NCBI GenBank assembly: GCA_949128115.1
Contig: OX421966.1
Coordinates: 3,968,001-4,032,000 of the forward strand
Source: Anaspis maculata
Taxonomy: Eukaryota; Arthropoda; Insecta; Coleoptera; Scraptiidae
Direction of reading: 5' to 3'
DNA: 64,000 nt
This document shows, piece by piece, positions 47,140 to 59,089 of this stretch. The position numbers and the translations under genes were made by a program. Each line of letters begins with the position of its first letter. Positions within the stretch are counted from its first letter, which is position 1. Below the pieces are notes generated by a model. The model made no database searches, had not been told where the DNA came from, and saw only the letters and a list, made by a program, of their open reading frames with translations.

Positions 47140-48330
47140 AAGTTGGAATTGGAGTGAAAGATTGGAAACAATTTGCAGGAATTTGAAAATTTTGTCAGGA
47201 GAATTTGAATCTTCCGGGAAAACCTCAAATCCCCTTCCAAATCATCTTATTGTAAAAATCGTCAAATAAGGCTCCACTTTAAGCTCCATCATTCAAGTCC
47301 GGACTCGAAAACCCAAGCCAGTTTTACATTTTTAACCGGAAAATTTGGGGAAAAAAGTAGGGAAATGTTCAAGCACCAGTTACATCTTGTTGAACAAAAT
47401 GGTGGAAGTCTGTTCACGGGATAACAAGTTGTGAAATTTATAGTTTTTCCAGGGGTAAAAACTCGGAAACTGTGAGTCCGATTTCAAAAGTTTTCCCTCC
47501 AAAAATTACTTGAATCTTTCCTCCAACTTTTACTTCCAGCATGTCTGCATCTAAAATGAATATTTTCTGTAGCTCACACCGCATGTCGAAGTTTGCACTG
47601 CAGCTTTTTTAATTCACGGAATGTGCAAATTTCATTTTGAAAAAACTACCGTCGGAAAACCGGAACCATGTCGATTCTGAAAATAGATCTACATGACGCC
47701 CAATCCAATCTAAATTCTAAATACTTTGGATATCAGTTGGAATTGTTCAAAAAAAGATGATAATTTTCTGTTCTGGAAAGTTTGAATTTTTCGGGGAAAA
47801 CCTCGAATGTTTTCTCAAACCATTTTATTGTGAAAATCGTCAATTGAGGCTTTATTTTGAGCTCCATCATTCAAGTCCGGTCTCAAAAACCCAGGCCGGT
47901 CTTACATTTCCAACCGGGAAATTTCTAGGAGATTGGAAAAAAGTTTGAATACTGTTCAAGAACCAGATACCACTTGTTAAAAAAAAATGGTGGGAATCGG
48001 TTCACGGGATGAAAAGTTGGAAAATTTGTTGTCTTTCCAGAGAGGGAAACTCGGCAACCGTTAGCGTTGGTCCAATTTCAAAAAAAAAATTCTTCAAAAA
48101 TCAACTCAATCTTTTCTCCAGCTTCCATTCGCAGCATGTCTGCACCTAAAATGGATATTTCGTGGGGCCCGTCGCATGTGGAAGTTTGCACTGCATTTTT
48201 TTCAAAGTCCCGGAATGTGCAAACTTCATTTTGAAAAAATTACCGTCGGAAAACCGGAACTGTTTCGATTTTGAAAATGGGTCTACACGACGCCCAATCC
48301 AATCTGCTTCCGATATCAGTTAGAATCTCT
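47140..48330. repeat. Diverged tandem duplication of about 590 bases
   Basis: Two head-to-tail copies: CCATCATTCAAGTCCGG occurs at 47287 and 47865, and ACGCCCAATCCAATCT at 47695 and 48293. Similarity about 75-80 percent by eye. No open frame is shared, so it is probably non-coding repeat. Confidence 0.75.
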
Positions 48331-48756
48331 CGAAAGAGTCAATCCACGAGCAGGAATCAATTTTTGAGTGGAATACTGCATCAAAAGCGCGTCGTCCTTG
48401 CCATATCACGGGCTAGAGGCCCTCTTAGCTGACAACGGCTAGGAGTGGATGGTGGACAATTATTAGTTATTTATTACTTCTCATCGGATTCTTCAAAAAA
48501 TGAGAAGTAAGGTATCCATGAAAAAAATTAGGAATTTTTATCCGTTTTTTGAACCCGTATGCTAAAACGTCAAAATTAAAGAAAAAGTTCCGTGTCGGTC
48601 TGTCAGTATTGTTATACTGCATACTACAATAAATACACGTCAGCATATATCTTCTTGGAATTATCGCTGTGATTACTACTCGCTTTTAATCCACTCGCTA
48701 CCACTTTGCATTCCAATTCATTAATGCCCGTGAGCTGACGGTTGATGCCTTATATA

Positions 48757-49350
48757 CAGGGTGTTTCAGGGATGATAGCAAAAAATTCAAATGTGGGCAG
48801 ATCTTGCCAAAATATGACAAAAACCTATATACCATTTTGCAAAGTTCGGCCTAATGACGAAGAAACAGCCCTCCAAAGTTCACTTTTTTCGAATTTTAAA
48901 GATTTGCAACTCGAGAACGTTTCGAGAAATTTAGCTTCAATCCAGCAAAAGCTGGTTTGTCATAATTATCTATCAACCTGCCAAATTCGGAAAGAATCCA
49001 ACCGGTGGTGTGGGAGTTATGAGGGTCAATAATTTAGAAGCATCCGAAGAAAAGTTGACTGAAGGTAACCCCTCATAACTTCCACGTCACTGATTGGATT
49101 CTCACCAAATTTGGCAGGTTGATAGATAATTGTGACAAACCAGCTTATGCCAAATTAAAGCTGAATTTGTCGAAACGTTCCTGAGTTACAAATTTTTGAA
49201 ATCCGAAAAAAGTGAACTTTGGAGGGCTGTATCTTCATCATTAGGCCGAACTTTACAAAATGGTATATGAGCTTTCGTCATATTTTGACGAGATCTACTC
49301 ACAGTTGAATTTTTTGCTATCATCCCTGAAACACCCTGTATAGGCCTCCG
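48757..49350. repeat. Fold-back element 9
   Basis: TATACAGGGTGTTTCAGGGA at 48755 pairs with its complement ending at 49345; arms about 280 bases, centre near 49050. Well paired, so young compared with element 1. Confidence 0.9.
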
Positions 49351-50590
49351 AATAGTGTTCCCGAACTTTCCATCACCTTCCATCAAACTCGACACGATAC
49401 GATTTTCTAGGCGACTCCCGAATAATCCCATACGTTTCGCGTATAACTCTGCCGTGTTGTAGAGCCGGCGCCGGCGCCAAATGGACAGATGTGTCTTGAT
49501 CAGGCGTTTGAGTCTCCATGCATTTCAATGCCACGCACACTCTAGGAATGTCAAGAGCTCCGCGCATTTCTTCACTGCGGCTGTGGAAGAGTCTAGAAAT
49601 ATCGCGGGTTTCCAGATTGCACGGGCATCGCCGCTCGTAACAGTATGTATGTTAGTGTGTATGTCAGGTTTTTTTGTCCCTCGATTCATGTCCAAACCGT
49701 CAGACCAATTTCAGCCAAATTTGGTATGCGCTTATGGTCGGCGGGCGATAAAAGAAAATAAGCTTTTCACCGTGATCTGTCGCAAAGGGAAATGTCACTG
49801 TCAAAAAGTGACAAAAGATTTGGATGTAAGAATTTTCATTTTTGACAGCTCATTTTGAAGCCCTTGAGAGACCCTATTCAAAACATGTGACAGCTATGAC
49901 ATATCTGTCATCTGTCAAAAAATTACAAGCTGCCAAAGAAAAAACTTTGACGCTCGATTACTCGAGAAATACCAAACAGATTTCGATTTAATTTGGTTTG
50001 CAGCAAGAGTACCCGCCAGGGATTTGACGGACCATGGGCAGCTCCGATGAAAATCAGGCATCCAACTTGGACAAAAATCCGGAAAAATGGTAAAAATGAG
50101 CTTGTCCCTCGCTTTTTTTTCAGGTTTTTGGAGCGATTGCGATACAACTTTGTGAACCTGCGTCGAATAGTAGCCAGACGTGAAAATATGCTTTTGGCGC
50201 CGAAACGTCAATCAGGTGTACCTCTATGGGTGTACCAGGTACCACAACGTAATTAAATAGAAATTGCGTTTTATTGTCACATCTGTGGAACGCTTTGATA
50301 GATTTTTCAATAAGACTGGATAAAACATAGTATTCTAGTCGCGGGTAATGATTGCTTCTCACTCATGAGGATGCAGTTTGCCGACACGAGCCTTGGCGAT
50401 ATATATTTATATAATACATATATAATATATATTTCTTTGGTTCTTGACTGCTTTTTTAGTTGACCCCGACGTATCCTGACTATTTCGAACAAAATAAGGA
50501 AAGATAAGTAAGAGAGGATTTGTAGTACAAATTTAAATGGAAAAAAGACTCGCTATTGAATGTAGCGAAAAATATTTCGCGTGCTTAGTG
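49350..50590. other. Repeat-like region without a supported gene
   Basis: One + strand frame (49481-49858) contains FVPRFMSKPSDQFQPNLV, of the kind found in dispersed insect repeats translated by chance; no domain is recognisable. An AT dinucleotide tract lies at 50398-50441. Confidence 0.4.
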
Positions 50591-50594
50591 AGCA

Positions 50595-51310
50595 GTACTC
50601 TTAGCCGGTCATCTATAGTTAACCGGTGAAAAATTTGAAATGACTAGTCCAGATTCCTGAACCAATAACCGTTCAGAATCGGTCATGTTAACACATGTTA
50701 ACTGTATAACCGGTCATGAACCAGACACGCTTAAACGGGCGAAAACCAGTTACAATTACCTAATTGGCTAAAAACCTGTTACAGGCAAACGGTTAAAGCT
50801 CGGCTACGTTTAACCGCTTGAAGAACGGTCACGGATTTACATCAGTTTTTGACTGGTTTTTCAGTCGACCCGACGTATTCTGTCTGTTTCAAACAAAATA
50901 ACGGGAGATGAATGACACAGGTTTTGGAGTGAAAATATCATTGAAAAGAAGATTCGCTATTGAAGGTGGGAACAATTAATATTCAAGTAGTGGTCTAGTC
51001 CAGTTTTGATAACCGGTTATCATGTCAAAATTGAAGTAGGTAACCGGTTCAGAGTCTTGACCCAATAACCGGTTACCGTTAAACTGCTTCCGAAATAGTC
51101 ATGAACCGGTCAACAACCAGTCAAGCTTGAACAAGTGAAAACCATTCACGATTAACCGGTCATGAGCCTGTTACATTAAGCCGGTTGGAAATTGTTTACG
51201 TGTAACCGGTCATAAAAGGTCACTCTGTTAACCGGTTAATGATTTGTGAAAACTGTTTTACCGTAACCGGTTTTTTTCGACCGGTCAAAATTTCATTGAC
51301 GGTTAACCGG
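50595..51310. repeat. AACCGGTT-rich block
   Basis: About ten exact AACCGGT occurrences (for example near 50621, 50711, 51012, 51047, 51068, 51104, 51155, 51204, 51227, 51264) and many near matches in 700 bases, at irregular spacing. No open frame. Confidence 0.8.
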
Positions 51311-51734
51311 CCTTATTTTTGGAACTGATTTTGGACTCAAGTATCATTCTTCTTTTCGAACTCACTGCATAGATAAAGTCTATTTTTGACTCAAGCATTC
51401 TTCTTTTTTTAGATCCGTCAGTTGAGGAGCTTATTTTTGACTCGGTAACCGCACGTCTGAATCCAGATCGGTTGGGGTCTAGATTTTATGATAAATTTCT
51501 GCAATTTATCATACCATTTTTATTTTCCTCGAATTTTCCGGGAGAACGATACAGACAACAATCTGTTTTCCACGTTTGAGCTTTTAGCAATTGACAGGGT
51601 CAATGTGGAAGCATGAAACCTACAGAAAAAAAGTTTTTTTTCGCATTCGACAATACCAAACACGATATGGTTACATTTTGCAGCATTTTCCAGGAACTCA
51701 TTTTCAAGCAAAATTTGCAAATTCGGCGAGTTGG

Positions 51735-51905
51735 TCAAATTTCCTGTCGGTGAGTTGTCGAGTCGGTGAAGTGTCTTGTCGGTGAAATGCCCTGTCGGTG
51801 AGTTGCCTTGTCGGTGAAATGTCCTGTCGGTGAATCGGCGAGTCGGTGAAATGTCCTGTCGGCGAAACGGCGTGTCGGTGAAATGTCCGTTCGGTGAAAT
51901 GGCTG
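51735..51905. repeat. GTCGGTGAAATG minisatellite
   Basis: Around ten units of 16-20 bases (CCTGTCGGTGAAATGT and variants GTCGGTGAGTTG, GTCGGCGAAACG). Units are not a constant multiple of three, so this is not a coding repeat. Confidence 0.85.
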
Positions 51906-51949
51906 TCGTTGAAATTTACCAAACCCGAGACGAGCCATCATTTTCCTAA

Positions 51950-52725
51950 AGCGACGATTTATGTGACCTGTAAATTAGTAACCTATGCAGCAATAAACAG
52001 TGTGTATTTGAACGTTCTCTAATTTATCGAAGTATATGTACCCAGAGCAAATTTGTAACACTACTTTGAATCCTCTTCGACATTCATTCATGGACGCAAG
52101 GCGAAGTCCATCATAGTTGGAAACTGATACCTTGTGACGAGGTTGACAATTTATTTTCAAATTTCCCACTATTAATTATCCACGCACCACGACGAGTAAC
52201 AGAGCGTGCAAATTTGACATATCCACCAAAATATGTGACAGCAGGCACAGGAATTAGTTCGAAAACGCTCCACTTGAATACCTTTTTTTTTCTCTACTTT
52301 TTTTATTTGTTATACTCTCTACGATGACCTATACATTACAGGTATTTTATGATCTGGAGTGTTGATAGGTACTGATAGTCATTCTGCCGGTACTCTATAG
52401 GCGATTTACATTTGAAAAACGCCACCTGGTACCTGGTGGTAGAGCTCGGTACTTGATCGTAGAGGAATTTTTTAAGAGGAACACATACTCTGACGTCTAG
52501 TAGCCGAAGTGGGCACTGGTGGATACCTGCAATACCCATATTATTGACATGGAAATTTGACAAGTAGAAATAATGTGAAAAGGGGTTTGCATTTGTGTCT
52601 CTTATTTCATGTTATGTTCAGCGTATTTAGCAGGCTTGTAGTAGATCTAGCTCCAGAGGTGCGCAGCTGAAAGACTACGACGCCCCCAGCAATGCACTAC
52701 ATGGCGGTGGAAAAAAAACAACGTT
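51950..52725. other. Intergenic, nothing recognised
   Basis: AT-rich sequence with no supported gene, repeat or RNA gene. Confidence 0.5.
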
Positions 52726-52730
52726 TATGC

Positions 52731-52934
52731 TGGCCTTACATTGAGCAGCAAATGCTGCGGCTTTCTTTGCAGCAGAATTCTGATTGGATGGACAAAATTC
52801 AAAAAGTTTTTCCGCCATGCTGCTAGCCAGCCAACTTCTTCAGCAGCATGGCGGCAAAACTTTTGAATTTTGCCCATCCAATCAGAATTCTGCTGCAAAG
52901 AAAGCTGCAGCATTTGATGCTCAATGTAAGGCCA
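52731..52934. mobile_element. Fold-back MITE
   Basis: TGGCCTTACATTGAGCA and its complement at the ends, arms of about 95 bases almost to the centre (TTTGCAGCAGAATTCTGATT pairs at 52768 and 52880). High pairing suggests recent origin. Confidence 0.88.
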
Positions 52935-53637
52935 CCATTACGTCCCGAACACAAAGGTAGCTACGGCGAGCTTATTAAAATGAAAAATGCGGATCTCCAG
53001 CTGGAGTCTAAGCAGAAAATCTTTAGAAAAAAGCGAGGAAAAAAGGTAGGTGGTGGACTCGGCACGGCCAGCCCGCGAGGTGATTTTTTCTTGACTTGCA
53101 GGCTGGCTTGTTGCAAGGCTGGTCGACGGGCTTGTGTGTTTCCCTCCGTGCGGATGACAGTCTGTTGCTCTTCCTTGGGCGGAAGCTATGGATGATTTAG
53201 AGAAAGGTCTGCGACGACGCTGGTCATCAACATGAGGCCAATACGCTCAATTAGTGTGACGTCCAGCGTTGCCATACGATGGAAAAATAAGTAGCTAGCT
53301 ATGAGAGAAAAATAATCACCAAATGGAACAAAAAATCACTAGATTTTGAACGAGTGCAGGGACCAATGGCAGGGAGAGCGTAAGCTGCGCACGGGGGGGA
53401 AGGGGGGAGAATGCGCCGTGTTTTTTTCATTATATTTTTGGTATATCAAATCACGTAAAAAAGTACTTTTCAATATTACAAAACAGTCGAGTGTTTATCT
53501 ACTAGCGGTACGCTTCGTTGTGATTGTGCTCTTTAAAATAATAAACATCGTGCAAACTGAAGTTTTGAATTCGGTGAATTAGCGGTCACATTAGGGCTGT
53601 TTCGGCCAACCAAGGGTTGGTGGACAAGCCCTTAACC

Positions 53638-54546
53638 ATGCCTCTCCCTCCGGAAAGGGAGGAAGACATGATTGTGGAAGAAAACGCCAGCGAAATGGAA
53701 CAAAATGCAGAAGTCGAGAAAGGTAACCGTGATAAGGATGCTGAAAAAACTGAGGAATCCTATCGTGTTTTTGATACCCCAAAGACTTGAGTAAGTACGA
53801 TTTCAATTCTATTCACGTCTTCATGGAAAGAGTCGGTGATCGAAACATGGAAAGACTGCACCCCATGTTTGTCGGACACGTCTTACATAAGGAGCTGAAG
53901 TTATCGGGAATTACGGACATAAAGTTAGTGGGACGCAACAGAGTAAAGGTTTGTTTTTCTTCCGCATTCGACGCGAATAAACTCATAAGCAGCAAAACGC
54001 TGTCAGAAAAAAAACTCAGAGCCTATATCCCAGGACATCTTTTGGAAAAAAGAGGTGTCATGAAAGGTGTTGACACGTACTTCGATGGAATTTACTTAAG
54101 CAGAAACATAGTAGGTATCTACCAAAAAGATCTTAGAAGTAACCCGAATGCTTCGCAGAACGGAAAAGAAAGGCAGCTCCAAGCTTGTACCGACGCAAAC
54201 GGTAATAATTGTTACTTTTGAGGGGGGTTACATTCCAAATCAAGTTATCATCAACAGTGTTGTCTGCCAGGTTGAGCCATTTGTGGAACGAGTTTCTCAG
54301 TGTTTTTCTTGTCTCCATTTTGGACACATCCAAAAAAATTGCAGAAGCGAAAAGGTTTTATGCACAAGGTGTGGTCAGAAGAAGCTCGATGAGCATACAT
54401 GTGACGAAACTTATTGCATTTTTTGCAAAACTCATGATCATCAGACTACCTCTCGCTCTTGTCCACAATTTAAAAAGCAGAAAAAGATCAAGCAAATAAT
54501 GGTAAACAACAACGTTTCCTTCATGGAAGCAAAAAAGCTACCGTAA
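53638..54546 (+). pseudogene. LINE ORF1 remnant (jockey-like, zinc knuckles)
   Basis: Three consecutive frames: 53638-53790 (charged N-terminus), 53787-54221 (an RNA-binding-like domain, IHVFMERVG to GIYQKDLRS) and 54148-54546. The last has three cysteine/histidine knuckles: CFSCLHFGHIQKNC, CTRCGQKKLDEHTC and CIFCKTHDHQTTSRSC. This matches the Gag-like ORF1 of jockey-type LINEs. Two frameshifts break it and no endonuclease follows, because a fold-back element begins at 54595. Confidence 0.83.
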
Positions 54547-54594
54547 AACCATACAACATTGAACACTTGTTAACATACTTTTGTTCATAACGCG

Positions 54595-55010
54595 GGGAGC
54601 GAATAAAATGCAGAACGGTCTGCAATCTGCAGAATTCTGCAGAACGACAAAAAATTTCTCAAAAAATTGCCAGAGCTTGCTAAAACTTCGCACTAACAAC
54701 CAAAATGAATACACCATATATATTTATACGTGTACCCCCCCTCCCCCCTTCCCCGTTCGTTCTGCAGGTTGCAGAATGGACATAAAATGTTGCAGACCAG
54801 GTTTTTAGAGTAGCACTAGAAGATCGAAAGTTGGTAAGCGCAATCAGCCAGTGATCCCACACATAATGAAGAAGACGGAATTCCGATACCTCCCCCCCTT
54901 TTCCGTTCTGCAGATTGCAGAATGGACATAAAATGCTGCAGACCAGGTCTTTAGAGTGGTACTAGAGGATCGAAACTTGGCAAACGCAATCAGGCAGCGA
55001 TCCCACACAT

Positions 55011-55050
<40 letters not shown>

Positions 55051-56611
55051 TTGTCTTATTTTACGAGGCGGCATTCAGCTATAAGCTGCTCTACCATGCA
55101 ACCTCGGGGACTGCACAAAATATCCATGGATGAAGTAGGATTCGAACCCACACAGGGCAGCGCGAATGGTTTGGCTTGCCATCACCTGTACCACTCGGCT
55201 ACCACCGCTCCTAACACATAACGGAGAAGACAGAATTCCGATACCTCCCCCTCCTTTTCCGTTCTGCAGATTGCAGAATGGACATAAAATGCTGCAGACC
55301 AGGTCTTTAGAGTGGCACTAGAAAATCGAAACTTGGCAGACACTATCAGCCAGTGATCCCACACATAACAGAGAAAACGGAATTCCGATACCTCCCCCCC
55401 TTCTCCGTTCTGCAGATTGCAGAATGGACATAAAATGCTGCAGACCAGGTCTTTAGAGTGGCACTAGAAAATCGAAACTTGGCAAACGCAATCAGGCAGC
55501 GATCCCACACATAACGGAGAAGACAGAATTCCGATATCTCCCCCCCCTTTTCCGTTCTGCAGATTGCAGAATGGCCATAAAATGCTGCAGACCAGGTCTT
55601 TAGAGTGGCACTAGAAGATCGAAACTTGGCAGACACTATCAGCCAGTGATCTCACACATAACAGAGAAAACGGAATTCCGATACCTCCCCCCCTTTTCCG
55701 TTCTGCAGATTGCAGAATGGCCATAAAATGCTGCAGACCAGGTCTTTAGAGTGGCATGTGTGTGATCACTGGCTGATAGTGTCTGCCAAGTTTCGATCTT
55801 CTACATATTGCCACTCTAAAGACCTGGTCTGCAGCATTTTATGTCCATTCTACAATCTGCAGAACGGAAAAGGGGGGGAAGTATCGAAATTCCGTCTTCT
55901 TCGTTATGTGTGGGATCACTGGCTGATAGTGTCTGTCAAGTTTCGATCTTCTAGTGCCACTGTAAAGACCTGGTCTGCAGCATTTCATGTCCATTCTGCA
56001 ATCTGCAGAACAAAAAAGGGGGGAGGTATCGGAATTCCGTCTTCTTCGTTATGTGTGGGATCACTGGCTGATTGTGTCTGCCAAGTTTCGATCTTCTAGT
56101 ACCACTCTAAAGACCTGGTCTGCAGCATTTTATGTCCATTCTGCAATCTGCAGAACGGAAAAGGGGGGGAGGTATCGGAATTCCGTTTTCTCTGTTATGT
56201 GTGGGTTCACTGGCTGATTGCGTCTGCCAAGTTTCGATCTTCTAGTGCCACTCTAAAGACCTGGTCTGCAGCATTTTATGGCCATTCTGCAATCTGCAGA
56301 ACGGAAAAGGGGGGGAGGTATCGGAATTCCGTCTTCTCCGTGATGTGTGGGATCACTGGCTGATTGCGCTTACCAAGTTTCGATCTTCTAGTGCTACTCT
56401 AAAGACCTGGTCTGCAACATTTTATGTTCATTCTGCAATCTGCGGAACGAACGGGGAAGGGGGGAGGGGGGTACACGTATAAATATATATGGTGTATTCA
56501 TTTTGGTTGTTAGTGCGAAGTTTCATCAAGCTCTGGCAATTTTTTGAGAAATTTTCTGTCGTTCTGCAGAATTCTGCAGATTGCAGACCGTTCTGCATTT
56601 TACGGAGTCCC
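54595..56611. mobile_element. Foldback-type transposon with tandem-repeat arms
   Basis: Two-kilobase inverted repeat centred near 55755. Each arm is made of about five to six tandem units of roughly 148 bases (GCAGACCAGGTCTTTAGAGT, GAATTCCGATACCTCCCCCC), reversed in the other arm. Outer ends share GGGA and AAAATGCAGAACGGTCTGCA. CATAACGCG flanks both sides (54586-54594, 56612-56620), a 9-bp target duplication. Arms of tandem subrepeats plus a 9-bp duplication recall Drosophila Foldback elements; no transposase is present. Confidence 0.88.
55013..55214 (-). mobile_element. tRNA-derived SINE with AAAT tail
   Basis: On the minus strand it opens with a tRNA-like head: GTGGTAGCCGAGTGGTAC (A box) and GGTTCGAATCC (perfect B box), then a body and a run of about eleven AAAT units at the 3' end. 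ACACAT on both sides is the target duplication. It is inserted in the left arm of the Foldback-type element; no copy lies at the matching place in the right arm, so it came later. Confidence 0.88.
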
Positions 56612-57295
56612 CATAACGCGATAACCAGAGGAGATATTCCAAGAACAAAAATTGCATTATAGGGGCTTGCCTCTACCGAATCGATTGTATGTACTACAAA
56701 ACTGATGTTTTTTTGATAAAGTATAAAACAAAATTAAAACATGATGTTCAAAGTTGTCGTCAAAAAACGGCAACTTTGAACAAGGGTGTTCCTGGCTCTT
56801 TTTCAAAGTTGTTCTCTCATATCTGCAACATTGAACACCATAGGTCTTGAAAAAAATAATACGCCGATATTCCAATTTTTACTAAATCTACGAGAGTAAC
56901 AATTATAAAACATTCAGATAGTGTCAATAGATTTCAATAAACCTTTTTTGTGATATTTTAAAACATAGAATACCTCCGTAAATTTCAAATTAAAAAAAAA
57001 TTGACCAAATTCTGCCATTTCTACGGAAAATAAGAGAATTATTGCATCGTTTTAAGGTAAGGTTTTTTAGGTTTTAAAATAATTACTCAACTTGGTTGAA
57101 AGATATCGACTTGGAACAAATTTCACAATAGTCGGTACATGTTAATATATCACATGTTGAAGATTTATAGCCATAAAGTGCTTTTTCACTTACTTTCCGA
57201 CTAGAAGTTGACGCACTGCTCTTGACAGTCGTTTTTCCGAAAAATTTTGAATGGGCGCCAATCTGTGACAGATGTGACGACAGGCAGAATTGCCA

Positions 57296-57325
57296 CTATT
57301 ATTATTACTATTACCACTATTACTA

Positions 57326-57357
<32 letters not shown>
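57296..57357. repeat. ATT microsatellite
   Basis: Run of TTA/ATT trinucleotides, including some ACT variants. Confidence 0.8.
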
Positions 57358-57796
57358 AATCAACCCCATTTTGCAATGAGATTTTTTTGAATATTTCACT
57401 CATACGTCAAAAACGCGATAATTCGGACACAAATTTTGAGGATTAATAAGCGATAATCCGAAAGACCATATCGATAATTTAATCGATATGTCATTGTTTG
57501 AACACCTACTGTCAAACAAACATGATGCGTGTCCAGTATTAACGTTAGACTCTGGACACTGTATGAGGATGCTCATGCTCAAGCGAGTACTCAAGGACCC
57601 AGAGGAATGTGCAAGGAATTGAAACGATTTGGTATTGCGCAGTCATAATGATTTCACACTTTATACGTCAGCCTCTGGTTCTCTTTTCTGTTCTGCGGCT
57701 CAGTACAGTTAGGTGGCTATTCATGTATCATCAATTTTATTGTCGTGTGAAATAAGATGCGAATAATTTGTAGAATGATTCGGGAAATATTCTTCC

Positions 57797-58021
57797 GAAT
57801 ACCACTCTTGCAATGAAAATGAACCAGATAATTCTGAAAATGCGTGTTGCCATAAGAAAACCGCATTCGTTTGTTTTCTTCTGTTGTTCGAAAGAAGAGC
57901 CCTCCCCCTGCGGGGTCGGGCTCTTTTAGCTTTCGAACAACAGAGAAAACAAACTCATGCAGTTTTCAAGCAACACGCATTTTTCAGAATTATCGGTAAT
58001 TTTCATTGCACTCGTGGTATT
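57797..58021. repeat. Compact hairpin element
   Basis: Arms of about 105 bases around TCCCCCTGCGGGGTCGG at 57903; CTGTTGTTCGAAAGAAGAGC on the left pairs with GCTTTCGAACAACAG on the right, and the outer arms extend to GAATACCACTC and complement. Confidence 0.85.
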
Positions 58022-58027
58022 ATACCC

Positions 58028-58325
58028 GATAATTTTTTCTGTAATCACGACTTTATTGTGGACCAGTGTCATGAGTTTCAGATTTTTTCGAATTTATTTT
58101 CACTTTAACCCCCTCAAATTCAACCCCATTTTGCAATTAGAGTTTTTTCAATTTTTTTCTGTAATCACGACTTTATTATGAACCAGTTCCATGAGTTTCG
58201 GAATTTTTTGAATTTATTTTGAATTTAGCCCCCTCAAAATTACCCCATTTTCCAATGAGATTTTTTTGATGATTTTTTCTGTATTCACGATTTTGTTCTG
58301 AACAAGTTACATAAGTTTCAGACTT
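58028..58325. repeat. 118-bp tandem repeat
   Basis: Two and a half units marked by TTTTTTCTGTAATCACGACT and CAACCCCATTTTGCAAT; a stray partial unit lies at about 57358-57400. Confidence 0.75.
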
Positions 58326-59089
58326 TTGGCCAGATTTTCTGAATTCTGGACCACTGTGCGGTTGTCTAACTGCAATTCCAGGAAGGTCGCGTTGGCATCG
58401 TGTGGGTTTGTCAAGGTGCTCTCGTGTGCCTTACCGAAGTAAATTCGCTCAGTTTTTTCAACATTGAGAAGCAATTTATTCGACTCACACCAGCTGGTCA
58501 TCTCCTTCATTACCATGGCAATTTCAATTTCCAAGCCTTCGATGGTGTCAGACGTTACTGCAACAGAAGTGTCGTCAGCAAATAATCCAGGAAATCCTGA
58601 TTTTATGTGTAGGGGCAGATCATTGATGAATATCAAGAAAGTCGATGGGCCGAGTATGGACCCCTGTCCAACCCCGCATTCTGTGCTGTATTCTTCAGAT
58701 TGTTGCTGCTTTAAAAGTACGGACAGTTTCCTATTTGATAAGAAAGAAATCATCCATCTGAAGATGCTTCCACGTATTCCCACTTTGTTCAGCTTGAGGC
58801 GCATGAAGTCTATGTCGATAGTATCAAAGGCGAGGGACAAATCGAAGAAGAGACCAGCCACGTATTGGCCGTCGTCCAGCTTGGAATAAATGAAATCCAG
58901 GAAACACGCAGAAGCCGTCTCCGTGGACCTGCCCGGCCTAAAACCATGCTGCGCGTCCGCAAGTATATTATATTTTTCGAGGAAAGATGACAGTCTGTTA
59001 TTTACAACTTTTTCAATAACTTTGGAAAACACGCTAGTCAAAGAAATTGGTCTGTAGTTTTTGATATTGTTGACATTGTTTGTTGACAA
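58307..59089 (-). pseudogene. LINE reverse-transcriptase fragment (jockey-like)
   Basis: 260 codons. NYRPISLTSVFSKVIEKVVN, QHGFRPGRSTETA, FFDLSLAFDTID, GVGQGSILGPSTFLIFINDL and the active site FADDTSVAV are the successive motifs of non-LTR reverse transcriptase. The upstream endonuclease and the downstream end are missing. It lies opposite in strand to the ORF1 remnant at 53.6 kb, so it is a different insertion. Confidence 0.88.

Noticed and set aside
49481..49858. 125-codon plus frame as a possible gene
   Set aside because: No domain, composition changes along its length, and it contains text typical of translated dispersed repeats.
51704..51941. Repetitive protein HRQDISPTRHFTD
   Set aside because: Translation of the GTCGGTGAAATG minisatellite; unit length is not a multiple of three and it shifts frame.
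55346..56217. Long Ser/Trp-rich frames on both strands
   Set aside because: They read through the 148-base tandem units of the Foldback-type element and repeat with the unit.
53638..59089. LINE ORF1 and reverse transcriptase as one element
   Set aside because: They are on opposite strands and separated by a younger fold-back and other repeats; two insertions are more likely.
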